Shown here: piece by piece, positions 7,897 to 13,832 of the stretch
Numbering within the stretch: position 1 is the stretch's first letter
How the letters are laid out: every line of letters starts with the position of its first letter
Source: Xanthobacteraceae bacterium
GTDB taxonomy: Bacteria; Pseudomonadota; Alphaproteobacteria; Rhizobiales; Xanthobacteraceae
Reading direction: 5' to 3'
Assembly (NCBI GenBank): GCA_025929595.1
Contig: JAICQA010000022.1
Location: forward strand, 1 to 16,211
Length of the DNA: 16,211 nt
The notes under the pieces: model-generated
Seen by the model: the letters and a program-made list of their open reading frames with translations, nothing else
Told to the model about the DNA's origin: nothing
Databases searched by the model: none
Program-made: the position numbers and the translations under genes

Positions 7897-7915
7897 AAAA
7901 AGCCCGCCGGCGGGC
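7897..7915 (-). terminator. Terminator-like hairpin upstream of the tol operon (minus strand)
   Basis: The perfect palindrome GCCCGCCGGCGGGC (7902-7915) is followed on the minus strand by five T residues (7901-7897), the layout of a small rho-independent terminator. No minus-strand gene ends nearby, so it would act on transcripts antisense to the flavoenzyme gene, or as an attenuator if the tolQ promoter lies further upstream. The stem is short: 5 bp with a 4-nt loop. Confidence 0.4.
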
Positions 7916-8016
7916 CGCAAGAAGCGTCAGCGCGAGAGGCAATTGGACAGGCCATTGCGCGCGGTTCTGCCGCATGGAGAAATCGCCCCTGAAACGGGCG
8001 CGCGACGGGGACCTCC

Positions 8017-9285
8017 ATGACCGACAAGCAGATGCCGGCATCTTCGCCGGGGCGGCTGCGTCAGACTGAAATCTTCGTGACCGGCGTCGGCGGCAAGCGG
8101 CCGCGCGTGCCTGTGTCAGCGGAGCGTCTTGAAGCAGAGGCCAAACGCTTCATGAGCCGCGAAGCCGCCGCCTACGTGATCGGCAGCGCCGGAACGGAAG
8201 CGACGGCACGCGCGAACCGCGCCGCCTTCGACAAGCGTCCGATTCTGCCGCGCGTACTGCGCGACGTGTCGAAGCGCGATCTTTCAGTAACGCTTTTTGG
8301 CAGACCGCATCGCGCGCCGATCCTGCTCGCGCCGATCGGCGTGCTGGAGCTGGCGCATCGCGACGCCGATCTCGCCGTCGCGCGCGCCGCCCGCGGCGAA
8401 GGCGTCGCCTTTGTCTTCTCCAATCAGGCTTCGGTCGCGATGGAGAAATGCGCCGCCGCCATGGGCGACGCGCCGCGCTGGTTTCAGCTCTACTGGTCGA
8501 GCGACGACGAATTCGTGCGTTCGGTCGTGCGCCGCGCGGAGAACTGCGGCTGCGAGGCGATCGTGCTCACACTTGACACGACGCTCCTCGGCTGGCGGCC
8601 GCGCGATCTCGATCTCGGCTATCTGCCGTTCCTGCGCGGTCTCGGCCTCGCGCAGTATCTTGGCGACCCGGTGTTTCGCGAGAAAATTCCGCCGTCGCCA
8701 CCCGAGGCAGGCTTCAGGCCGAAGGGCCTCGGCATCTTGAAGGCGGCGATGAGCCTGCGCCGCAAAGGCAAGGAATTCGGGCTCTCGATGCAGCAAATGC
8801 GCTGCGCCGTGGCGCATTTCGTGGCGAGCTATTCCCGGCCCGATCTCACCTGGAACGACATCGCGCGGCTACGTGAGATGACGAAGTTGCCGATCCTGTT
8901 GAAAGGCGTGCGTTCGGCCGACGATGCGAAACTGGCGGCCCAGCACGGAGTGAACGGACTGATCGTCTCGAATCACGGCGGTCGTCAGGTCGATGGCGAA
9001 CGCGGCTCGCTCGACAATTTGCCCGGCGTTGTTGCTGCCGCAGGCAACATGCCGGTGCTGTTCGACTCCGGCATTCGCACCGGCGCTGATGTCTTCAAGG
9101 CACTTGCGCTCGGCGCGAAGGCAGTCCTGCTCGGTCGGCCGTATGTTTATGGCCTCGCGCTCGGCGGCGAAGCGGGCGCGCGCGACGTGATTCAGAATGT
9201 GATCGCAGAGCTCGATCTGACAACGGCGCTCGCAGGCGTCGGCGCTGTGAGCGAGATCGACCGGCACTGTCTCGTGCCCGAATGA
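8017..9285 (+). CDS. FMN-dependent alpha-hydroxy acid oxidase family protein, lactate 2-monooxygenase-like
   Basis: Enzymes of this TIM-barrel family oxidise 2-hydroxy acids through FMN. Aligning the 422-residue product by eye to the family gives all the active-site residues: Tyr53, Tyr159 (FQLYW), Asp187 and Arg194 (TLDTTLLGWRPRDL), Lys296 (LLKGV), the catalytic His320 and Arg323 in SNHGGRQVDG, and the FMN-phosphate region FDSGIRTGADVFKALALGA (349-367). The GWRPRDL...PFLRGL...Y..DPVF stretch (192-220) recalls mycobacterial lactate 2-monooxygenase (lactate + O2 to acetate + CO2) more than L-lactate dehydrogenase LldD. A longer insert at about 221-275 before LTW is a feature of that group. It is the only sizeable plus-strand gene, divergent from tolQ and convergent with the DUF2852 gene. 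The substrate is not determined by sequence. L-lactate or another small 2-hydroxy acid is inference. Confidence 0.88.
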   Translation: MTDKQMPASSPGRLRQTEIFVTGVGGKRPRVPVSAERLEAEAKRFMSREAAAYVIGSAGTEATARANRAAFDKRPILPRVLRDVSKRDLSVTLFGRPHRAPILLAPIGVLELAHRDADLAVARAARGEGVAFVFSNQASVAMEKCAAAMGDAPRWFQLYWSSDDEFVRSVVRRAENCGCEAIVLTLDTTLLGWRPRDLDLGYLPFLRGLGLAQYLGDPVFREKIPPSPPEAGFRPKGLGILKAAMSLRRKGKEFGLSMQQMRCAVAHFVASYSRPDLTWNDIARLREMTKLPILLKGVRSADDAKLAAQHGVNGLIVSNHGGRQVDGERGSLDNLPGVVAAAGNMPVLFDSGIRTGADVFKALALGAKAVLLGRPYVYGLALGGEAGARDVIQNVIAELDLTTALAGVGAVSEIDRHCLVPE

Positions 9286-9286
9286 A

Positions 9287-9320
9287 AACCGCCCGCAGAG
9301 GTTCCGCGGACGGTTGTTTT
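9287..9320. terminator. Bidirectional rho-independent terminator between convergent genes
   Basis: AACCGCCCGC (9287-9296) pairs with GCGGACGGTT (9306-9315), with one mismatch and a 9-nt loop. A TTTT run follows on the plus strand (9317-9320), and a matching T-run follows on the minus strand (9288-9285). It sits immediately after the flavoenzyme stop codon and 14 bp beyond the DUF2852 stop, so it can serve both genes. Confidence 0.8.
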
Positions 9321-9333
9321 CGTTTCGTGCCGC

Positions 9334-9732
9334 TCAGTTCTGCTGCGGCGTGACGTCTTTCGGCTCGGCGGGACGGTTGCGGCGTTCGGCCATGAACTGG
9401 TCAAACTCCGTCTTGTCCTTCGCAAAGCGCAGGCGGTCGAGGAAATCCTTGAACTCGCTCTGCTCTTGCTCGAGGCGCTTCAGCGTCTCTTCGCGGTACT
9501 CGTCGAAAGCGCGGTTGCCGCTTGTCGGCGGCGTCCACCAGGTACCGCGTCCGCCCATGCGCGCGTGTCCGTCGCGCCAGCCACATGAACCTGATTTCCA
9601 ACCCATACGTCCGCTCCAGATGATGAAGGCCAAGAGCGCCAAGCCCAACGGCCAGAAAATGATGAAGCCGAGGATCATGAGTGCGATCCAGGCCGGCTTG
9701 CCGTATTCGTCGATTCTCGCTGCGAGGGGCAT
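9334..9732 (-). CDS. DUF2852 domain-containing small membrane protein
   Basis: This 132-residue protein of unknown function matches my memory of the alphaproteobacterial DUF2852 family. It has a single hydrophobic helix at about 13-39 (WIALMILGFIIFWPLGLALLAFIIW). A Gly/Trp-rich linker covers about 40-70. A charged, probably coiled C-terminal helix runs from about 74 to 118, with the conserved EYREETLKRLEQEQSEF and DKTEFDQFMAERR stretches. It ends in a polar tail. The ATG at 9732 has AAAGG about 11 nt upstream. It lies directly downstream of tetR in the same orientation, with its own promoter-like region in which a TetR-type operator candidate is embedded. The family has no assigned biochemical role. 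The regulator linkage is the best functional clue in the window. Confidence 0.85.
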   Translation of the reverse strand: MPLAARIDEYGKPAWIALMILGFIIFWPLGLALLAFIIWSGRMGWKSGSCGWRDGHARMGGRGTWWTPPTSGNRAFDEYREETLKRLEQEQSEFKDFLDRLRFAKDKTEFDQFMAERRNRPAEPKDVTPQQN

Positions 9733-9768
9733 TGTCGATCAGCCTTTGCTTGAGGGGCCAATTTGTGA

Positions 9769-9787
9769 ATGTAAATTACATTTACAT
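9769..9787. promoter_or_regulatory. Candidate TetR operator O1 upstream of the DUF2852 gene
   Basis: ATGTAAATTACATTTACAT consists of perfect 7-bp inverted arms (ATGTAAA/TTTACAT) around a 5-bp spacer. It lies 37 bp upstream of the DUF2852 start, just downstream of a TTGACA -35 element, where a bound repressor would block RNA polymerase. The same architecture recurs at the tetR start (10470-10488). Confidence 0.65.
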
Positions 9788-9806
9788 CGGTCCGGGCGGG
9801 TGTCAA
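9776..9806 (-). promoter_or_regulatory. Probable promoter of the DUF2852 gene
   Basis: On the minus strand a consensus TTGACA (9806-9801) is followed after 20 nt by TGTAAT (9780-9775), which matches the -10 consensus at five of six positions. The spacing is longer than the usual 16-18 nt, and an ATGTAA at 19 nt is an alternative. The -10 region lies within the inverted repeat at 9769-9787, which suggests repressor control. The gap after tetR is 94 bp. Confidence 0.4.
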
Positions 9807-9826
9807 GGGTCATTGGGGCGGACGGG

Positions 9827-10471
9827 TTATTTTTTTCCCGGCTCCCAGATTCCAAGGCCTTGCAGATAGACGAGCACCCCCGCCTCCAGCAGTTCCTCCG
9901 GCGACATGGGCAGCGAACGCCGCCCCTCATCGCCTCGTGCAAATAGGGACGCGATGCCGTGCGACAATGCCCAGACGTGCAGCGCCATCATTGTGGCCGG
10001 CGGCCGTTTGCCGGCCGGTGCATTCGCCGCGAGTTTCTCGGCGGCACCGCGCAGCACATTGAAGGCGCGCTCGCCCGCTTCGCGCAGCTCGGCATTTTTC
10101 GCGATCGGCACGCTCGCTTCGAACATCGCCGAGTAATAGGCCGGATGCTTGCGCGCAAATTCGAGATAGGCTTTGCCCGCGCGCTCGAAGGCCTCGATCG
10201 GTTCAGGCTGCCCGTCGTTCCAGGCCTTGCGCAGCGCCTGCTCGAATTCCTCGAAGCCGCGCTTCGCGACATCGGCCATCAACTCTTCGCGGTCGCTGTA
10301 GTGGCGATAGGGCGCCGCGGGACTGACGCCCGCCCAGCGCGCGGCATCCGCGAAGGTGAAGCCGAACGGCCCCTTCTCCGCGATCAGCTCGAGCGCCGCG
10401 CGCATGAGCGCCTCTTTCAGGTTGCCGTGGTGATAGCCGCGCTCGCCGCGGCCACCGTGTTTCCAACTCAT
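9827..10471 (-). CDS. TetR/AcrR family transcriptional regulator with WHG-like C-terminal domain
   Basis: This is a one-component DNA-binding regulator of 214 residues. The N-terminal TetR helix-turn-helix spans about 17-65: a helix around ALMRAALELIAEKGPFGFTF, then ADAARWAGVSPAAPYRHYSD with the recognition helix at about 50-58. The C-terminal ligand/dimer domain contains LHVWALSHGIASLF (164-177), the W..HG signature of the WHG group. The start chosen is ATG 10471. The frame remains open upstream, but that part looks like repeat-derived sequence, and family homology begins near GYHHGNLKEAL. No good Shine-Dalgarno precedes this ATG. Instead a 19-bp inverted repeat overlaps its first two bases, suggesting autorepression and perhaps a leaderless or very short-leader mRNA. 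The ligand is unknown. Confidence 0.9.
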   Translation of the reverse strand: MSWKHGGRGERGYHHGNLKEALMRAALELIAEKGPFGFTFADAARWAGVSPAAPYRHYSDREELMADVAKRGFEEFEQALRKAWNDGQPEPIEAFERAGKAYLEFARKHPAYYSAMFEASVPIAKNAELREAGERAFNVLRGAAEKLAANAPAGKRPPATMMALHVWALSHGIASLFARGDEGRRSLPMSPEELLEAGVLVYLQGLGIWEPGKK

Positions 10472-10488
10472 GTTAAGAGCGTTTACAT
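10470..10488. promoter_or_regulatory. Candidate TetR operator O2 at the tetR start codon
   Basis: ATGTTAAGAGCGTTTACAT has 7-bp inverted arms with one mismatch around a 5-bp spacer, the same layout and half-site as 9769-9787. It overlaps the first two bases of the tetR start codon, in the position expected for autorepression. The spacers of the two copies differ while the arms agree, which argues for a protein-binding site. Confidence 0.6.
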
Positions 10489-10538
10489 GACTTCGGCCCG
10501 CGAAGCGAGCGTCGAATAACACACAAGTAAATTCCGTC

Positions 10539-10561
10539 ATGGCCGGGCTTGACCCGGCCAT
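10539..10561. repeat. Rhizobiales-type intergenic palindromic repeat
   Basis: ATGGCCGGG (10539-10547) and CCCGGCCAT (10553-10561) form a perfect 9-bp stem around CTTGA. The sequence is familiar from dispersed repeats in Bradyrhizobium-like genomes, where it gives rise to spurious proteins beginning MAGLDPAIH. The resemblance is from memory. Confidence 0.7.
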
Positions 10562-10595
10562 CCATGCGGCGCGTCCGCATTCGCTGACGTTCAAG

Positions 10596-10658
10596 ATCAC
10601 CGGGTCTCGCAGCGTCAGCCGCTCACCTGCGGCTCGCGGGACGCTGCGGCCCGGTGAT
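10596..10658. repeat. Long imperfect cruciform-like inverted repeat
   Basis: Three nested stems form one arm system: ATCACCGGG/CCCGGTGAT (10596-10604 with 10650-10658), CGCAGCGTC/GACGCTGCG (10608-10616 with 10640-10648) and AGCCGC/GCGGCT (10617-10622 with 10629-10634). Small bulges separate them and the loop is 6 nt. It directly follows the shorter palindrome at 10539-10561, and together they resemble a composite REP/BIME-type element. Confidence 0.7.
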
Positions 10659-11135
10659 GACGAAGGTGACGATTTTAAACAGCCGCCCGCGTTCTCGCGA
10701 CGGAATTCCGCCCGAGCTTTGCGAGTGAGGGGGACGGAGCGCCGCGAAAGCGCACAGTCCATTTCGGTCGCGCCCCACGATCAGCTTGCGAAGGCTGAAC
10801 GTGCCGAGCGCGCAACGCCTCACGGCGCCCCGTCGCGGCGTCTCTTCGGTCCGGGCCGCGCTTTCGCGGGCCTTGCGGCCCTTGCGTCAGCCACGCTCCT
10901 GGCAGGCGGTCCTAGTGCCGCCGGGCGGAGCCCCGAGACCGCCCGGTGCCGTGCTTGCGAGGCACGACAGCGGGCGCCGCATCCCGCTCCACTCAAGACG
11001 ACGCCTCGCGAGAGCGCCCCTCGTGAACAGGACGCGCGCACTTTAACGCCGCCGGAATCGACGGGGAAAAGAAGCCGGAAGAATTTTTATTCGTGAGCGG
11101 AAACAAATGCTTGGAGCACGGCGCCGCGTACAAAA

Positions 11136-11597
11136 TCACTCGTCCGCGCGCAGTGCCTTCCGGAGCGCCGCCGGAATCCGCAGCGGCTTGTCGTCCGCGA
11201 CAAAGGCGATGCGCACGTCGGCGGCGACCAATATCTGCCCGTCGCGCACGACTTCCTGCTTCAGGATGATCGACGCGCCGCCGACCTCGCCGGGCTTCGT
11301 CACGACCTCGATCACTTCATCGACACGCGCCGGCCGGAAGAAATCGAGCTTCATCGAGCGCACGACAAAATGAAAACCCAGCGCTTCCTGCGCCGTCTGC
11401 TCGAACAACTCGCCTTGGTCGATGCCGAGCAGCCGGATGAAATCCGAACGCCCGCGCTCCATGAAGCGCAGATAGCTCGCGTGATAGACGAGGCCCGTGA
11501 AATCCGTGTCCTCGTAATAGACGCGGATCGGCAAACGATGCTCGCCGTTCACGATCTGACCGGAGAGGTGATGCCAGTCTCCGTCGGACTCCCTCAC
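11136..11597 (-). CDS. ybgC: Tol-Pal system-associated acyl-CoA thioesterase YbgC
   Basis: YbgC is a cytoplasmic hot-dog-fold thioesterase that hydrolyses acyl-CoA or acyl-ACP thioesters and is often encoded at the head of the tol-pal cluster. The 153-residue protein has the 4-hydroxybenzoyl-CoA thioesterase-type motif VYYEDTDFTGLVYHASYLRF (26-45), with the catalytic Asp in EDTD and the tyrosine/histidine of VYHASY, followed by the ERGRSDFIRLLGI helix. The start is GTG 11597, sharing 4 nt (GTGA) with the ruvB stop, which indicates translational coupling. It is the last gene of the ruvCAB run. In many proteobacteria tolQ follows directly, but here a 3.5-kb block intervenes. No convincing terminator follows the stop codon. 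Confidence 0.93.
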   Translation of the reverse strand: MRESDGDWHHLSGQIVNGEHRLPIRVYYEDTDFTGLVYHASYLRFMERGRSDFIRLLGIDQGELFEQTAQEALGFHFVVRSMKLDFFRPARVDEVIEVVTKPGEVGGASIILKQEVVRDGQILVAADVRIAFVADDKPLRIPAALRKALRADE

Positions 11598-12634
11598 GCA
11601 TCGTCTCCCTGATCGAACAGCGGCATCTGCGACGGGTCGCGTTTCGGCTCGGCGAGCCCAAGATGCTTGAATGCGTGCGTGGTCAGCATGCGTCCGCGCG
11701 GCGTGCGCTGAAGAAAGCCCTGCTGCACGAGATAGGGCTCGATGATTTCCTCGATCGCGTCGCGCGGCTCCGAGAGCGCCGCCGCGATCGTCTCGACGCC
11801 CACCGGCCCGCCGCCGTAGTTCAGCGCGATCACTTTCAAATAGCGCCGGTCCATCGCGTCGAGGCCGCCGCCGTCAACCTCAAGCTCCACCAGCGCGCGG
11901 TCGGCTGCTTTCGCGTCAATCGTTTCCACGCCATCCACCGCCGCAAAATCGCGCACGCGCTTCAACAAACGCCCGGCGATGCGCGGCGTTCCACGCGAGC
12001 GCTTCGCCACCTCGCGCGCGCCCTCAATCGACATGCGGACACCGAGCACGCGCGCGGCGCGGCTCACGATCGTCTCCAGTTCGTCCGGCGTATAAAAAAC
12101 AAGTCGGATCGGAATGCCAAACCGCTCGCGCAAGGGCGTCGTGAGCAGGCCGGAGCGTGTGGTGGCGCCCACGAGCGTAAATTTCGCGAGGTCGATCTTC
12201 ACCGAGCGCGCCGCCGGCCCGTCACCGATGATAAGATCGAGCTGGTAGTCCTCCATCGCGGGATAGAGGATTTCCTCAATCGCCGGATTGAGCCGGTGGA
12301 TCTCGTCGATGAACAGCACATCGCGGTCTTCGAGGTTCGTGAGCAGCGCCGCGAGATCGCCGGCCTTTGCGATCACCGGGCCGGAGGTGGCGCGGAAATT
12401 CACGCCGAGCTCGCGCGCGACGATCTGCGCCATCGTCGTTTTACCCAGCCCCGGCGGACCGACGAGCAGCACATGATCGAGCGCTTCCTGACGGCCGCGC
12501 GCCGCCTCGATGAACACCGAGAGGTTCGCGCGCGCCTGCGCCTGCCCGATGAATTCGGCCAGCCGCTGCGGACGGATCTGCGCATCGGGCGCATCGTCCT
12601 CGCGGCGTTCGGGCGTGATGAGGCGGCGGCTCAT
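11594..12634 (-). CDS. ruvB: Holliday junction branch migration ATPase RuvB
   Basis: RuvB is the hexameric AAA+ motor that drives branch migration of Holliday junctions held by RuvA. The 346-residue protein shows Walker A GPPGLGKT (59-66), Walker B VLFIDEIH (106-113, acidic pair Asp110/Glu111), sensor-1 region GATTRSG (156-162) and the arginine-finger segment LRERFG (168-173). The winged-helix C-terminal domain ends with PYLVQQGFLQRTPRGR. The ATG at 12634 overlaps the ruvA stop by 4 nt (ATGA). The length and motifs are standard for the family. Confidence 0.98.
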   Translation of the reverse strand: MSRRLITPERREDDAPDAQIRPQRLAEFIGQAQARANLSVFIEAARGRQEALDHVLLVGPPGLGKTTMAQIVARELGVNFRATSGPVIAKAGDLAALLTNLEDRDVLFIDEIHRLNPAIEEILYPAMEDYQLDLIIGDGPAARSVKIDLAKFTLVGATTRSGLLTTPLRERFGIPIRLVFYTPDELETIVSRAARVLGVRMSIEGAREVAKRSRGTPRIAGRLLKRVRDFAAVDGVETIDAKAADRALVELEVDGGGLDAMDRRYLKVIALNYGGGPVGVETIAAALSEPRDAIEEIIEPYLVQQGFLQRTPRGRMLTTHAFKHLGLAEPKRDPSQMPLFDQGDDA

Positions 12635-13248
12635 TTCGCCAGTTCCTTCAGCCCGAGGCGGATGAGTTGCTGCGTCGTCGCATCGTTACCCGCCGACTGC
12701 AGGGCTGCGGCGACCGCCGCACTCGCCTGGATTTCCCCGTAGCCGAGATTGATGAGCGCGGAGACCGCGTCCGACACGGGTTGCGGTGCGCGCTTGTCGT
12801 TCAGCTCGCCCGCGAGCTTGACGACCGCCGGATCGACGCTCGCGAAGGCTGGAGCCTTGTCCTTCAGTTCGGTGACGATGCGCTGCGCGAGCTTGCCACC
12901 GACGCCCGGCGTGCGCGACACCGCCGCCTTGTCGCCGAGCGCAATCGCATTCGCGAGTTCGTTGGTGCGGAGCGTCGAGAGGACGGCCAACGCCACGCGC
13001 GCGCCGACGCCCTGCACTTCGGTGAGCAGCTTGAACCATTCGCGCTCGACTTCGCTCGCGAAACCATAGAGCCGGATCTGGTCCTCGCGCACCCAGGTCT
13101 CGACCATCAGCGTCGCCGCCTCGCCCGCCGGCGGCAGCGCTTGCAGCGTCCGCGCGGAGCAATGCACGAGATAGCCGACGCCATGCACGTCGAGCACGAT
13201 GCTGTCGTCGCCGTAGGCGTCGATCACGCCGCGCAGCTTGCCAATCAT
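12631..13248 (-). CDS. ruvA: Holliday junction branch migration protein RuvA
   Basis: RuvA is the tetrameric protein that binds the four-way junction, keeps it square-planar and loads RuvB. The 205-residue product starts at ATG 13248 (MIGKLRGVIDAYGDDSIVLD, the usual RuvA start). The frame is open for 27 more codons upstream, but those lie in ruvC. Domain I is an OB-fold (about 1-62). Domain II has two helix-hairpin-helix motifs, around VQGVGARVALAVLS and TPGVGGKLAQRIVTELK. Domain III (about 155-205) contacts RuvB and includes SALINLGYGEIQA. It overlaps ruvC and ruvB by 4 nt on each side, so expression of the three genes is probably coupled. Confidence 0.97.
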   Translation of the reverse strand: MIGKLRGVIDAYGDDSIVLDVHGVGYLVHCSARTLQALPPAGEAATLMVETWVREDQIRLYGFASEVEREWFKLLTEVQGVGARVALAVLSTLRTNELANAIALGDKAAVSRTPGVGGKLAQRIVTELKDKAPAFASVDPAVVKLAGELNDKRAPQPVSDAVSALINLGYGEIQASAAVAAALQSAGNDATTQQLIRLGLKELAK

Positions 13249-13772
13249 CCCGCGCTCCCGGCGGCGATGCGCAGCGCGGGCGCATTGCGGTGATGCGCGT
13301 GGCAGATCGCAATCGCGAGCGCGTCGCACTCGTCGTCGGCCTTCGGCGTCGATTTCGGCAGCAGCACGCCGATCATCATGCGCACCTGCGCCTTCTCGGC
13401 GCGCCCCGCACCGACGACGGATTTTTTGATCACCGTCGGCGCGTATTCGGCCACCGCGAGCCCCGCCTGCGCGGGCACCAAGAGCGCAATCCCCCGAGCC
13501 TGCCCGAGCTTGAGCGCGCCGCGCGAATCCGCGTTGACGAATGTCTCTTCCACTGCCGCCTCAAATGGCCGGTGCAGCTCGACGATCTTGGAAAGTCCGG
13601 CGTGCAGCGTCGCGAGCCGCTCCGCGAGGCTCAGGCGGTCGTCGGTCTCAACGCAGCCGCAGGCGACGAAACCGAGCGAGTTGCCCGCGCTCTCGACGAT
13701 GCCCCAGCCGGTACGGCGCAGGCCCGGATCAATGCCGAGGATGCGGACAGGGTGAGGCCGATTCGGGCGCAT
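13245..13772 (-). CDS. ruvC: Crossover junction endodeoxyribonuclease RuvC
   Basis: RuvC is the Holliday-junction resolvase that cuts symmetrically related strands. The 175-residue protein has the RNase-H-like fold with its four catalytic acids: Asp15 in ILGIDPG, Glu75 in VEETF, and Asp147 and Asp150 in DECDALAIA. The ATG at 13772 is preceded only by a weak GGGA, so translation may be modest. The stop overlaps the ruvA start by 4 nt. A 60-bp gap with a GC-rich hairpin (GCCGGA/TCCGGC, 13800-13805 with 13822-13827) separates it from yebC. No T-run follows that hairpin, so read-through is expected. Confidence 0.97.
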   Translation of the reverse strand: MRPNRPHPVRILGIDPGLRRTGWGIVESAGNSLGFVACGCVETDDRLSLAERLATLHAGLSKIVELHRPFEAAVEETFVNADSRGALKLGQARGIALLVPAQAGLAVAEYAPTVIKKSVVGAGRAEKAQVRMMIGVLLPKSTPKADDECDALAIAICHAHHRNAPALRIAAGSAG

Positions 13773-13832
13773 GGCTATTGATAGTCCCGCCAGCGGCCCG
13801 CCGGAAGGCGGCGCCCGCCCCTCCGGCCGAAA

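Larger units (their letters stand above)
7683..8016. other. Intergenic region between divergent tolQ and the FMN enzyme gene
   Basis: This 334-bp region must hold the control signals for tolQ (leftward) and for the plus-strand flavoenzyme gene. It contains a terminator-like hairpin (7897-7915), a weak minus-strand promoter match (7866-7893), a possible H-type pseudoknot (7800-7835) and a closing inverted repeat TGTCAG/CTGACA (7720-7725 with 7755-7760). Short reading frames cross it on both strands, but none shows a family motif or a convincing ribosome site. I see no clear promoter for the plus-strand gene. Confidence 0.6.
10489..11135. other. Gene-poor intergenic region with palindromic repeats
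   Basis: Some 650 bp separate tetR from the end of ybgC. The tetR-proximal part holds two palindromic elements (10539-10561 and 10596-10658). The rest (about 10680-11100) is GC-rich with open frames on both strands, but none shows a domain, signal or ribosome site. The plus-strand frame beginning MAGLDPAIH is the typical spurious translation of a Rhizobiales palindromic repeat. Further local inverted repeats occur, such as CCGGGCGG/CCGCCCGG at 10921-10928 and 10939-10946. I judge it an interspersed-repeat mosaic, possibly with decayed sequence. I see no tRNA or recognised small RNA. Confidence 0.6.

Noticed and set aside
7675..7920. 81-codon minus-strand frame upstream of tolQ
   Set aside because: It overlaps the tolQ start in another frame, has no ribosome site or recognisable motif, and covers the structured leader.
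7770..8069. 99-codon plus-strand frame overlapping the flavoenzyme start
   Set aside because: It is out of frame with the flavoenzyme gene and shows no motif. It overlaps the clear start of a family protein.
10472..10762. 97-codon upstream extension of the tetR reading frame
   Set aside because: It runs through the palindromic repeats and would bury the operator-like inverted repeat in coding sequence. Family homology begins only after ATG 10471.
10539..11096. 185-codon plus-strand frame beginning MAGLDPAIH
   Set aside because: It starts inside a palindromic intergenic repeat that commonly yields spurious predictions in Rhizobiales, with no ribosome site and no domain.
11663..12742. 359-codon plus-strand frame opposite ruvB
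   Set aside because: It is fully antisense to ruvB, with His/Arg-rich low-information translation and no supporting signal.
13800..13827. GC-rich hairpin between yebC and ruvC as a terminator
   Set aside because: No T-run follows on the minus strand, and ruvC has no obvious promoter of its own, so termination there is unlikely.
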